In this document: positions 1-5,797 of the stretch, piece by piece | How positions within the stretch are numbered: position 1 is the first letter of the stretch | Layout of the letters: each line of letters begins with the position of its first letter | Translations under genes and position numbers: made by a program | Assembly (NCBI GenBank): GCA_903911165.1 | Contig: CAIWCQ010000410.1 | Location: 1 to 6,356 of the forward strand | Source: an uncultured Actinomycetes bacterium | GTDB lineage: Bacteria > Actinomycetota > Actinomycetes > Mycobacteriales > Mycobacteriaceae | Direction of reading: 5' to 3' | DNA: 6,356 nucleotides | The notes under the pieces: generated by a model | Told to the model about the DNA's origin: nothing | The model's input: the letters and a program-made list of their open reading frames with translations, nothing else | The model's database searches: none

Positions 1-1587
1 ATCGTCGTGGGTACCGGCATGGGCGGCGGGACGCTGGGGCGCCGGCTGGCAGAGTCGGGCCGACGGGTGTTGTTCGTCGAAAAGGGCCGCTCGACACTGC
101 CCGGGGTGCCGGGAACCATTCGCGCCGCGATGCCGGAACTCGCCGAGCCACGCGCCTACCGCTCCGCCGACACCTATTACGACTCCCTGGCCCGGGCAGG
201 ACGCTTCACGGACGAAGTCGAAGACATCAGCAGGCGCTTCCCCCGGCGGTTCGTACCGTTCATCGGCAGCGGCACCGGCGGATCCTCGGCGCTCTACGGC
301 ATGGTGTGCGAGCGATTCTTCGCCCAGGACTTCACCCCCCGACAGAACTTCCGCGATCCCGGCGATTCGACGGTGCCCGACGCTTGGCCGATCACCTACG
401 AGCAGATGAGTCCCTGGTACGCCCAGGCCGAGAAGATGCTGGGGGTGCGTGGTCAACCCGATCCCCTGCGCCCGGAAGCAGTCGCAGTGGGATTGCCCGC
501 GGCACCGCCGTTTTCCCCCGACAACCAGCCCCTGGTCGACTACCTCACCGGCCGCGGACTACACCCTTATCACCTGCCGATGGCCTGCGATTACACCGAC
601 GGATGTGACACGTGCCAGACCTTTCTGTGCCCGAAGCCCTGCAAAGGTGAGGCTGCTCGCAACGGCGTGCTGCCGGCCCTCACCGAGCATGGCGCGCACC
701 TGCTCGCCGAGTGCAAGGCGGTGCGCCTGGAGGCCGATCGCACCACTGTTCAACAGGTAATCTGCGAACATCGCAACGGCACGGTGGCCCTCAAGGCCAA
801 GGTGGTGGTGCTAGCCGCCGGTGCGCTGGCCACCCCGGTGCTGCTGCTCGATTCCCGCTCCGGTGACTGGCCGCGCGGATTGGCCAACGGCTCCGACATG
901 GTCGGCCGCAACCTGATGCGTCACCTGCTCGACCCGATAGAGATCTGGCCGCAACGCGACTCCACAATCACGGCCGCCAACAAAGAGATAGGCCTCAACG
1001 ACTTCTATTACTGGGAGGGGCAGAAATACGGCACCGTGCAGTCATTCGGCGCGATACCGCCCATGGAGATGCTGACCAACCGGCCCGGTTGGCAAGCCGG
1101 GGGGCTTCGTGCGATGAATCCGGTGGTGCGTCGGGTGTATGAGCGGTTCTTCACCGGTGGACTGATTCTCGCCGCGATGACAGAAGACCTGCCCTACTTG
1201 GATAACCGCGTCCTGCCATCCGACCGGCCCACCTCCGATGGCCGTCAGCGGCTGCGGATCCACTATCGTCTCCACGACAGCGAGACCGAACGCCGCCGCA
1301 CATTCCTGCGCCAACTCAAAGAGGTACTGCAGCCGTTTCGCAGGCTCCCTCTCGGGAGCGGTAAAGATAACTCGAACCTCGGTCATGTCTGCGGCACCTG
1401 CCGCTTCGGCACCGATCCTGCGAACAGTGTTCTTGACTCACACAACCGCGCGCACGAAGTGGACAACCTCTACGTGGTGGACACGTCGTTCTTTCCGTCC
1501 AGTGCCGGGTTGAACCCCAGCTTGACCGTCGCGGCTAATGCCCTGCGCGTAGCGGCGCATGTTAACGAGACACATTTCGCCTGCTGA
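1..1587 (+). CDS. GMC-family FAD-dependent oxidoreductase, copy 1 (5' end outside window)
   Basis: Predicted flavoprotein alcohol oxidase or dehydrogenase of the glucose-methanol-choline family; substrate unknown, probably cytoplasmic. The frame is open from base 1, and alignment with copy 2 (2934-4583) shows that about 18 N-terminal residues are missing. The GTG at 7 is therefore an internal valine, not the start. In fragment numbering, the FAD Rossmann loop GTGMGGG is at 4-10, with the ribose-binding acidic residue E27 at the end of the second strand. Next come the GMC signature GGSSALYGM, a five-cysteine stretch (codons within 586-642) and the second FAD strand VVVLAAGA. The C-terminal domain has GHVCGTCRFG (H462) and LNPSLT (N505). 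H462 and N505 match the His/Asn catalytic pair of choline oxidase-type enzymes, and their 43-residue spacing is normal for the family. The frame has no internal stop or frameshift. Compared with copy 2 it lacks three residues near 1042-1140. Family assignment is secure; the reaction is inferred. Confidence 0.93.
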   Translation: MVVGTGMGGGTLGRRLAESGRRVLFVEKGRSTLPGVPGTIRAAMPELAEPRAYRSADTYYDSLARAGRFTDEVEDISRRFPRRFVPFIGSGTGGSSALYGMVCERFFAQDFTPRQNFRDPGDSTVPDAWPITYEQMSPWYAQAEKMLGVRGQPDPLRPEAVAVGLPAAPPFSPDNQPLVDYLTGRGLHPYHLPMACDYTDGCDTCQTFLCPKPCKGEAARNGVLPALTEHGAHLLAECKAVRLEADRTTVQQVICEHRNGTVALKAKVVVLAAGALATPVLLLDSRSGDWPRGLANGSDMVGRNLMRHLLDPIEIWPQRDSTITAANKEIGLNDFYYWEGQKYGTVQSFGAIPPMEMLTNRPGWQAGGLRAMNPVVRRVYERFFTGGLILAAMTEDLPYLDNRVLPSDRPTSDGRQRLRIHYRLHDSETERRRTFLRQLKEVLQPFRRLPLGSGKDNSNLGHVCGTCRFGTDPANSVLDSHNRAHEVDNLYVVDTSFFPSSAGLNPSLTVAANALRVAAHVNETHFAC

Positions 1588-1609
1588 TCGCCGTGATTAG
1601 CTGAACGAG

Positions 1610-1628
1610 GCTCGCATAGACTGCGAGC
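1610..1628. repeat. Perfect 7-bp inverted repeat abutting the glycosyltransferase start codon
   Basis: The arms GCTCGCA (1610-1616) and TGCGAGC (1622-1628) are exact reverse complements separated by TAGAC. The 3' arm ends at the base before the ATG at 1629. No T-tract follows, so it is not a standard intrinsic terminator. It could be an operator or, in a read-through transcript, an RNA hairpin occupying the place of a ribosome-binding site. The repeat itself is directly visible; the function is inferred. Confidence 0.6.
1617..1622 (+). promoter_or_regulatory. Candidate -10 element (TAGACT) for a leaderless glycosyltransferase transcript
   Basis: TAGACT fits the TANNNT -10 consensus of mycobacterial housekeeping promoters and ends six bases before the ATG at 1629, so transcription would start at or next to the A of the start codon. 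There is no convincing Shine-Dalgarno sequence before this ATG, which fits a leaderless mRNA. The -35 region around 1593-1599 (TGATTA) is poor. The gene could also be co-transcribed from the upstream GMC gene. Confidence 0.4.
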
Positions 1629-2843
1629 ATGTTTGCTGGTGATGCCCTCCGCCGCGTCGGCTCCCGGCTTCGACTGAACAATTCGCCCCCCGTAGAAGGG
1701 CCCGACCGCTGCGCGGTGGTGATCTCAAACGTCAGTAGCTTTGGCGGCGGCGGCGCGGTTGATTTCCGTGATGTGATCCGGGCGCTCCGACGAAAGCAGC
1801 CGGCCCTCAACGTTGTCGCCGTCTACCCACAGAAGGGAGACCTCGCGGCGGATTGCGTGCAGTACGGCGTCCAGACCCAGATCGCCTGGACGCCATGGTG
1901 GGCTTTCGGCAAGTGGCGCTTTGCGCCCGGCGTTCACCAACTTCTGGGCGCACTTCCTTACAGTGCGATTCTCTTGCCGGGCATCGCGCAAGCAGTCTTG
2001 CTCTTCCTTCGACTGCGTCCGACGATTGTCCTAAGCAATACGATGGTGATCCCCTCGCATGCGATCGCTGCCAAGGTGCTTGGCATCCCGCACTACTGGC
2101 AAGTTCGTGAATTCGGACGAGATGACCATCAACTCTGGTTCCTGCTGGGTTACCGCCGAACTGTCCGGCTCATCAGCCGACTCTCGAAGACGGTGATATG
2201 CAATTCCCACGCAGTCGAGCAGGCGATGCTGGCGCTGGATCCAACAATGAAGACGACCGTTATCTACCCGGTTGTGGAGACGCCACTGGGCACACCGCCG
2301 AAACGCCAGCCTGGCGAGCCCTTACGCGTAATACTCGTCGGCTACTTCTCTAAATCCAAAGGCCAACAACTAGCGATTAACAGTATCGCCTGTGCCAGGC
2401 ACGCGGGTGTCGACATCGAGTTGACGCTGGTGGGTGCTGGCAGCCAACGCCCGCTTCGCAAGCTCGCCCAACGCCTCGGCGTAGCGGACCTGGTGAGCAT
2501 TCACGGACCAACCCCCGACCTCGTAGGCCACTGGGCGGCCGCTCACGTCGGCCTGATGTGTAGCGAATGCGAAGCGTTCGGCCGCGTGACAGTGGAGGCG
2601 ATGAGAGCCGGCCTCCCGGTGTGCGGTACCCGCTCAGGCGGTACCCCGGAGATCATCGAACACGGCGTCAACGGACTGCTCAGCATGGCCGGTGATGTGC
2701 AAGGGCTCGCCGCCAACCTGCTGTCACTCGAATCCGACGAACCACTGCGGCGGGCACTCGCTGCCGGCGCGCTGAAGACGTCGGAGCGCTTCCAACGTGA
2801 TCGCCATGACGATGAACTGATTACCATCCTCGAGCTGCATTGA
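1629..2843 (+). CDS. Glycosyltransferase family 4 (GT-B fold, retaining)
   Basis: Predicted to transfer a sugar from a nucleotide-sugar donor to a lipid, glycan or small-molecule acceptor at the cytoplasmic face of the membrane; donor and acceptor are unknown. The 404-residue length is normal for GT4 enzymes. The N-terminal acceptor domain begins at about residue 29 with VISNVSSFGGGGA, where the glycine-rich loop is typical. TVICNSHAVEQ (188-198) and VIYPVVET (211-218) mark the end of that domain. The donor domain starts at VILVGYFSKSKGQ (234-246), whose K244-G245 sits where the GT4 phosphate-binding lysine is found. The EX7E donor-site motif is E315-AFGRVTV-E323, followed by GGTPEIIEHGVNGLL. 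No signal peptide or transmembrane helix is evident, although 110-130 is hydrophobic. The ATG at 1629 is the first start in frame, lies 41 bp after the GMC stop and has no clear ribosome-binding site. The region around 2322-2400 uses AT-rich codons (TTA, ATA, CTA) unlike the flanking genes. Confidence 0.93.
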   Translation: MFAGDALRRVGSRLRLNNSPPVEGPDRCAVVISNVSSFGGGGAVDFRDVIRALRRKQPALNVVAVYPQKGDLAADCVQYGVQTQIAWTPWWAFGKWRFAPGVHQLLGALPYSAILLPGIAQAVLLFLRLRPTIVLSNTMVIPSHAIAAKVLGIPHYWQVREFGRDDHQLWFLLGYRRTVRLISRLSKTVICNSHAVEQAMLALDPTMKTTVIYPVVETPLGTPPKRQPGEPLRVILVGYFSKSKGQQLAINSIACARHAGVDIELTLVGAGSQRPLRKLAQRLGVADLVSIHGPTPDLVGHWAAAHVGLMCSECEAFGRVTVEAMRAGLPVCGTRSGGTPEIIEHGVNGLLSMAGDVQGLAANLLSLESDEPLRRALAAGALKTSERFQRDRHDDELITILELH

Positions 2844-2848
2844 GGTGC

Positions 2849-2877
2849 TCACGTGAACCGATGGCCGATGTTATGCT
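2849..2877 (+). promoter_or_regulatory. Weak promoter or operator candidates in the gap before GMC copy 2
   Basis: The 90-bp gap 2844-2933 contains the 8-bp palindrome TCACGTGA (2849-2856) and a TANNNT match, TATGCT (2872-2877). A start site near 2884 would give a leader of about 50 nt that includes the strong ribosome-binding site at 2920. No good -35 lies at the right distance. Both elements are short enough to occur by chance, and read-through from the glycosyltransferase gene is equally plausible. Confidence 0.2.
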
Positions 2878-2919
2878 CGCCGATCTCGTGAACTGCGCCA
2901 ACGTGGCAAACCATCCGCT

Positions 2920-2926
2920 GAGGGGG
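2920..2926 (+). promoter_or_regulatory. Shine-Dalgarno sequence fixing the TTG start of GMC copy 2
   Basis: The purine run GAGGGGG lies seven bases upstream of the TTG at 2934, ideal spacing for translation initiation. It supports the rare TTG start over any downstream start, all of which would cut into or approach the FAD-binding Rossmann strand at residues 17-22. Confidence 0.7.
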
Positions 2927-2933
2927 TTGGATT

Positions 2934-4583
2934 TTGGCTGACCGCAACCTCAGCGCGCGCGAAGCCGAACGCATCACATGGGACGTCATCGTCGTGGGCA
3001 CCGGGATGGGCGGCGGGATGCTCGGAAACCGGCTGGCCCAGTCCGGCCGACGGGTGCTCTTCCTCGAAAAGGGTCGTTCGACGCTGCCCGGGGCACCGGA
3101 TGTCATCCGTGCCGCAATGCCGGAAATGGCTGAGCCGCGATCAGCCCGCTCGGCCCTCACCTACTACGACGCGCTCGCGCGAGCCGGTCGATCTACCGAC
3201 GAAATCACCGATATCAGTGGGCGCTTCCCGCGCCGGTTTGTGCCGTTCATCGGGAGCGGCACCGGCGGCTCCTCGGCGCTGTACGGCATGGTGTGTGAAC
3301 GTTTTTTCGCGCGTGACTTCACTCCCCGGCAAAACTTCCGGGAACCCGGAGACTCGACGGTGCCCGAGGCCTGGCCGATCAACTACGACCAGATGGCACC
3401 CTGGTACACCGAGGCCGAACAACTACTGGGTGTCCGCGGCCAGCCAGATCCGTTGCGGCCCGAGGCCGCCCATGTCGGCTTACCCCCCGCACCGCCGTTC
3501 TCACCCGACAACCAGCCACTCGTCAACTACCTCGCCGGGCGCGGACTACATCCCTACCATCTGCCGATGGCGTGTGATTACACCGACGACTGCGCCACCT
3601 GTCAGGCCTACCTCTGCCCGCGGTCGTGCAAATATGACGCCGGACGCAACGGTGTGTTGCCCGCCATTGCCGAGTACGGCGCGCAATTGCTGACCGAGTG
3701 CCGGGTGCTGCGGCTTGAGGCCAACCGCACCGAGGTCACACAGGTGATCTGCCAGCATCGGTCCGACATGCTGACACTGAAAGCCAAGGTGGTGGTGCTG
3801 GCCGCCGGCGCGCTGGCCACACCGGTGCTGCTGCTCAATTCCCGCTCGAGCGACTGGCCACGCGGACTGGCCAACAGCTCCGATCTGGTAGGCCGTAACC
3901 TGATGCGTCACCTACTCGACTGGATCGAAGTATGGCCGCAACGCGGAGCCAAGATCACAGCCGAAAACAAGGAGATCGGGCTCAACGACTTCTACTTTTG
4001 GGAAGGCGAGAAATACGGCACCGTGCAGTCTGCGGGCGCGATGGCCTCGTTGGCACCGCTGGAGATGCTGACAAACCAACCCGGCTTGCTACCGAAGGCA
4101 CTTCGCCTGATGAGTCCCGCGGCGCGCCCAATCTACGAGCGCTTCTTCAGTGGCGGCATGGTGCTGGCCGCGATGATGGAAGATCTGCCCTATCTGGACA
4201 ACCGTGTACTGCCGCCGGATCGGCCCAGCACTGACGGACGTCAGCGACTACGGCTTCAGTATCGGTTGCATCCCAGCGAAATCACCCGGCGTGCAACGTT
4301 CTTGCGCCAGATCAAAGAGGTGCTGCAGCCGTTCCGCGTGCTCACCCTGCGGACCGGTGACAACAACTCGACACTCGGCCACGTCTGCGGTACGTGCAGA
4401 TTCGGCACCGATCCCGCCACCAGTGTTCTCGATCCAAACAATCGGGCCCATGAAGTAGACAACCTCTACGTGGTGGATGCCTCGTTCTTCCCGTCCAGCA
4501 CCGGCCTGAATCCGAGCCTGACAGTCGCGGCCAACGCGTTGCGGGTGGCAACGCAAATCGACCAGACCCATTTCGCAACCTGA
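2934..4583 (+). CDS. GMC-family FAD-dependent oxidoreductase, copy 2 (complete)
   Basis: Complete 549-residue flavoprotein of the glucose-methanol-choline family, a close paralogue of the truncated gene at the left edge (by eye roughly four-fifths identical over most of its length). It is predicted to oxidise an alcohol or sugar hydroxyl using FAD; substrate and electron acceptor are unknown. The Rossmann strand DVIVVGTGMGGG is at 17-28, with E45 for the FAD ribose. GGSSALYGM is at 111-119, and cysteines 214, 220, 223, 228 and 232 form a cluster. VVVLAAGA is at 286-293. The C-terminal GMC domain carries H483 in GHVCGTCRFG and N526 in LNPSLT, the expected catalytic His/Asn pair. There is no twin-arginine or Sec signal, so it is probably cytoplasmic. 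The start is TTG with a strong ribosome-binding site. Two consecutive TGA stops (4581-4586) end the frame. It lies 90 bp after the glycosyltransferase on the same strand, so they may be co-transcribed. Confidence 0.95.
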   Translation: MADRNLSAREAERITWDVIVVGTGMGGGMLGNRLAQSGRRVLFLEKGRSTLPGAPDVIRAAMPEMAEPRSARSALTYYDALARAGRSTDEITDISGRFPRRFVPFIGSGTGGSSALYGMVCERFFARDFTPRQNFREPGDSTVPEAWPINYDQMAPWYTEAEQLLGVRGQPDPLRPEAAHVGLPPAPPFSPDNQPLVNYLAGRGLHPYHLPMACDYTDDCATCQAYLCPRSCKYDAGRNGVLPAIAEYGAQLLTECRVLRLEANRTEVTQVICQHRSDMLTLKAKVVVLAAGALATPVLLLNSRSSDWPRGLANSSDLVGRNLMRHLLDWIEVWPQRGAKITAENKEIGLNDFYFWEGEKYGTVQSAGAMASLAPLEMLTNQPGLLPKALRLMSPAARPIYERFFSGGMVLAAMMEDLPYLDNRVLPPDRPSTDGRQRLRLQYRLHPSEITRRATFLRQIKEVLQPFRVLTLRTGDNNSTLGHVCGTCRFGTDPATSVLDPNNRAHEVDNLYVVDASFFPSSTGLNPSLTVAANALRVATQIDQTHFAT

Positions 4584-4620
4584 TGATCGCGGCGTCCCAG
4601 AAAGCGCACCTAGCCGGCGG

Positions 4621-5610
4621 TCACGCGGGCTCTCTCAGCGGTAGGCCGGCGGCGCGATAGATCGCGTCGATGACGGTCATGTTCTCGATTGCATCCTGCG
4701 GCGTGGTCGCCACTGGTTTTCCCCGAAGCACCGCCGCGGCGTACGCATCAAGCTGATAGGCGTAAGAGGAGCGCGCCGGAAAGCGCTCAACCCGTTTTCC
4801 ATCCGCGGACCGGACGGAAAACCGTTGGAAGGGAATCAGCGGATTGAGTTTCAACTCCCCGCGATCACCGATCACCTTGGCGCTGAACCGCGGTAGATCC
4901 GACGACCACATCGAGCAGCGCAACCGACCCGTGTGCCCGGCGGCGAAGCGCAACTCGGCCGTCATGGCGCGATCCACCTGGGGCCCGCGCAATTGCGCCT
5001 GCGCCCAGACGACCTCCGGAGTGGAGCCGCCGAAGACACGCGCCATATCGACCGCGTAGCAGCCGAGGTCCATAGTCGCGCCGCCGGCAAGGGCAAAGTT
5101 GTAGCGGATGTCAGAAAACTTCGGCAGCGGAAAGCATGAGGCGGTCTCCACCCGCTCCAGTTTTCCCAACTCCCCCGACGCAATGATTTGCGCGAACCGC
5201 AGGATCGACGGGTGATAGCGGTAATGGAACGCCTCCATCACAACGCGATCAGATTTCGCAGCCAGCTCGGTGATCTCCCGAGCTTCAGCGGCATTTGCCG
5301 TGAGCGGCTTTTCGCATAGCACGTGCTTGCCGGCGGCGAGCGCAGCGCGCGTCCACCTGCCGTGCAGGCCGTTGGGCAGCGGGTTGTAGACCGCATCCAC
5401 ATCTGGATCGTCGATGAGCGCCTCATAGCTGTCGTGCACTCGGGCGATTGCGTGTTTGGTGGCGAAAGCCTGGGCGCGGTCACCATCGCGGGCGGCTACC
5501 GCCGCCACCACGACCTCGGGGTTATCGCGGGCCGGTTTGATGAGCGCCGCCGGTGCGATACGTGCAGCCCCCAAGATGCCGATCCGCACCGGGGCGTCGG
5601 ATCCAGGCAC
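4621..5610 (-). CDS. Gfo/Idh/MocA-family NAD(P)-dependent oxidoreductase
   Basis: Predicted soluble dehydrogenase or reductase acting on a sugar, inositol-like or diol substrate with NAD(P); the exact substrate is unknown. It has 329 residues, a usual length for the family. The N-terminal Rossmann strand is VRIGILGAARIAP (8-20). The hallmark EKP motif is E100-K101-P102, with K101 the expected catalytic lysine. It is followed by EAFHYRYHP (126-134) and by GGATMDLGCYAVDMAR (176-191), which carries the Asp and Tyr positions of the substrate pocket in the C-terminal alpha/beta domain. The EAFHYRYHP and DLGCY patterns resemble the branch containing glucose-fructose oxidoreductase, xylose dehydrogenase and dimeric dihydrodiol dehydrogenase. 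No export signal is seen. The start is a GTG with no clear ribosome-binding site but a well-placed -10 element, suggesting a leaderless mRNA. It converges on the second GMC gene with only 37 bp between stops and diverges from the methyltransferase gene. A role in sugar modification with its neighbours is inferred. Confidence 0.92.
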   Translation of the reverse strand: MPGSDAPVRIGILGAARIAPAALIKPARDNPEVVVAAVAARDGDRAQAFATKHAIARVHDSYEALIDDPDVDAVYNPLPNGLHGRWTRAALAAGKHVLCEKPLTANAAEAREITELAAKSDRVVMEAFHYRYHPSILRFAQIIASGELGKLERVETASCFPLPKFSDIRYNFALAGGATMDLGCYAVDMARVFGGSTPEVVWAQAQLRGPQVDRAMTAELRFAAGHTGRLRCSMWSSDLPRFSAKVIGDRGELKLNPLIPFQRFSVRSADGKRVERFPARSSYAYQLDAYAAAVLRGKPVATTPQDAIENMTVIDAIYRAAGLPLREPA

Positions 5611-5617
5611 AGGCGCG

Positions 5618-5623
5618 ATGCTA
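5618..5623 (-). promoter_or_regulatory. Candidate -10 element (TAGCAT on the minus strand) for the Gfo/Idh/MocA gene
   Basis: Read on the minus strand, TAGCAT fits TANNNT and ends seven bases before the GTG start at 5610, the geometry of a leaderless promoter. No Shine-Dalgarno sequence precedes that GTG. No good -35 hexamer is seen at 16-18 bp; a TTGATC (5649-5654) lies too far away at about 25 bp. Confidence 0.4.
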
Positions 5624-5654
5624 GCAGCAGGCGCCGGACGCTCGGAGAGATCAA

Positions 5655-5680
5655 TCGGACACCGGTTCAGTTAGGTCCGA
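5655..5680. repeat. Inverted repeat in the divergent intergenic region (possible operator)
   Basis: TCGGAC (5655-5660) and GTCCGA (5675-5680) are exact reverse complements, 14 bases apart. A further TCGGA copy lies at 5642-5646. The repeats sit upstream of the candidate -10 of the minus-strand gene and between the two divergent genes, where an operator would be expected. Six-base arms can arise by chance in GC-rich DNA. Apart from this, the 187-bp region 5611-5797 shows only the -10 candidate above and the ribosome-binding site below. Confidence 0.25.
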
Positions 5681-5781
5681 AATTCCATCCGTGTCGGCGA
5701 ACCTGTGGCGCTACCATGGCACCGCATGCTGGGACTTCCCTGCTATCAGCTACGTGGGCGTGTGCACCGATTCGTAACGAC

Positions 5782-5788
5782 GGAAAAG
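5782..5788 (+). promoter_or_regulatory. Probable ribosome-binding site of the methyltransferase gene
   Basis: The purine-rich GGAAAAG lies nine bases before the ATG at 5798. It is a moderate match to the Shine-Dalgarno core and supports this ATG over the in-frame ATG at 5858. Confidence 0.45.
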
Positions 5789-5797
5789 AACTGAGTC

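Noticed and set aside
7..9. GTG at position 7 as the start of GMC copy 1
   Set aside because: It falls inside the first Rossmann strand. Copy 2 shows an additional N-terminal segment of about 18 residues before this point, so the real start lies upstream of the window.
1042..1386. Minus-strand open frame of 114 codons inside GMC copy 1, and similar antisense frames inside copy 2 (3546-3911, 4248-4571)
   Set aside because: These lie wholly within well-supported GMC coding sequence and have no recognisable domain or ribosome-binding site. The paralogues produce similar shadows because their sense sequences are similar.
1..4583. Mycofactocin-type cluster, because a GMC enzyme and a glycosyltransferase are adjacent
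   Set aside because: The mycofactocin glycosyltransferase is a GT2-type protein and its cluster includes a radical SAM enzyme and a small precursor peptide. The enzyme here is GT4 with EX7E and none of the other parts are present.
4584..4656. Possible bidirectional terminator between the convergent genes (GCCGGC at 4613-4618 and 4645-4650)
   Set aside because: GCCGGC is self-complementary and common in GC-rich DNA. The copies are 26 bases apart, one lies inside coding sequence, and there is no T-tract.
5712..5717. TACCAT as a -10 element for the methyltransferase gene
   Set aside because: It matches TANNNT, but no acceptable -35 or extended -10 accompanies it and it would give a leader of about 74 nt. 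TANNNT matches at this level occur often by chance.
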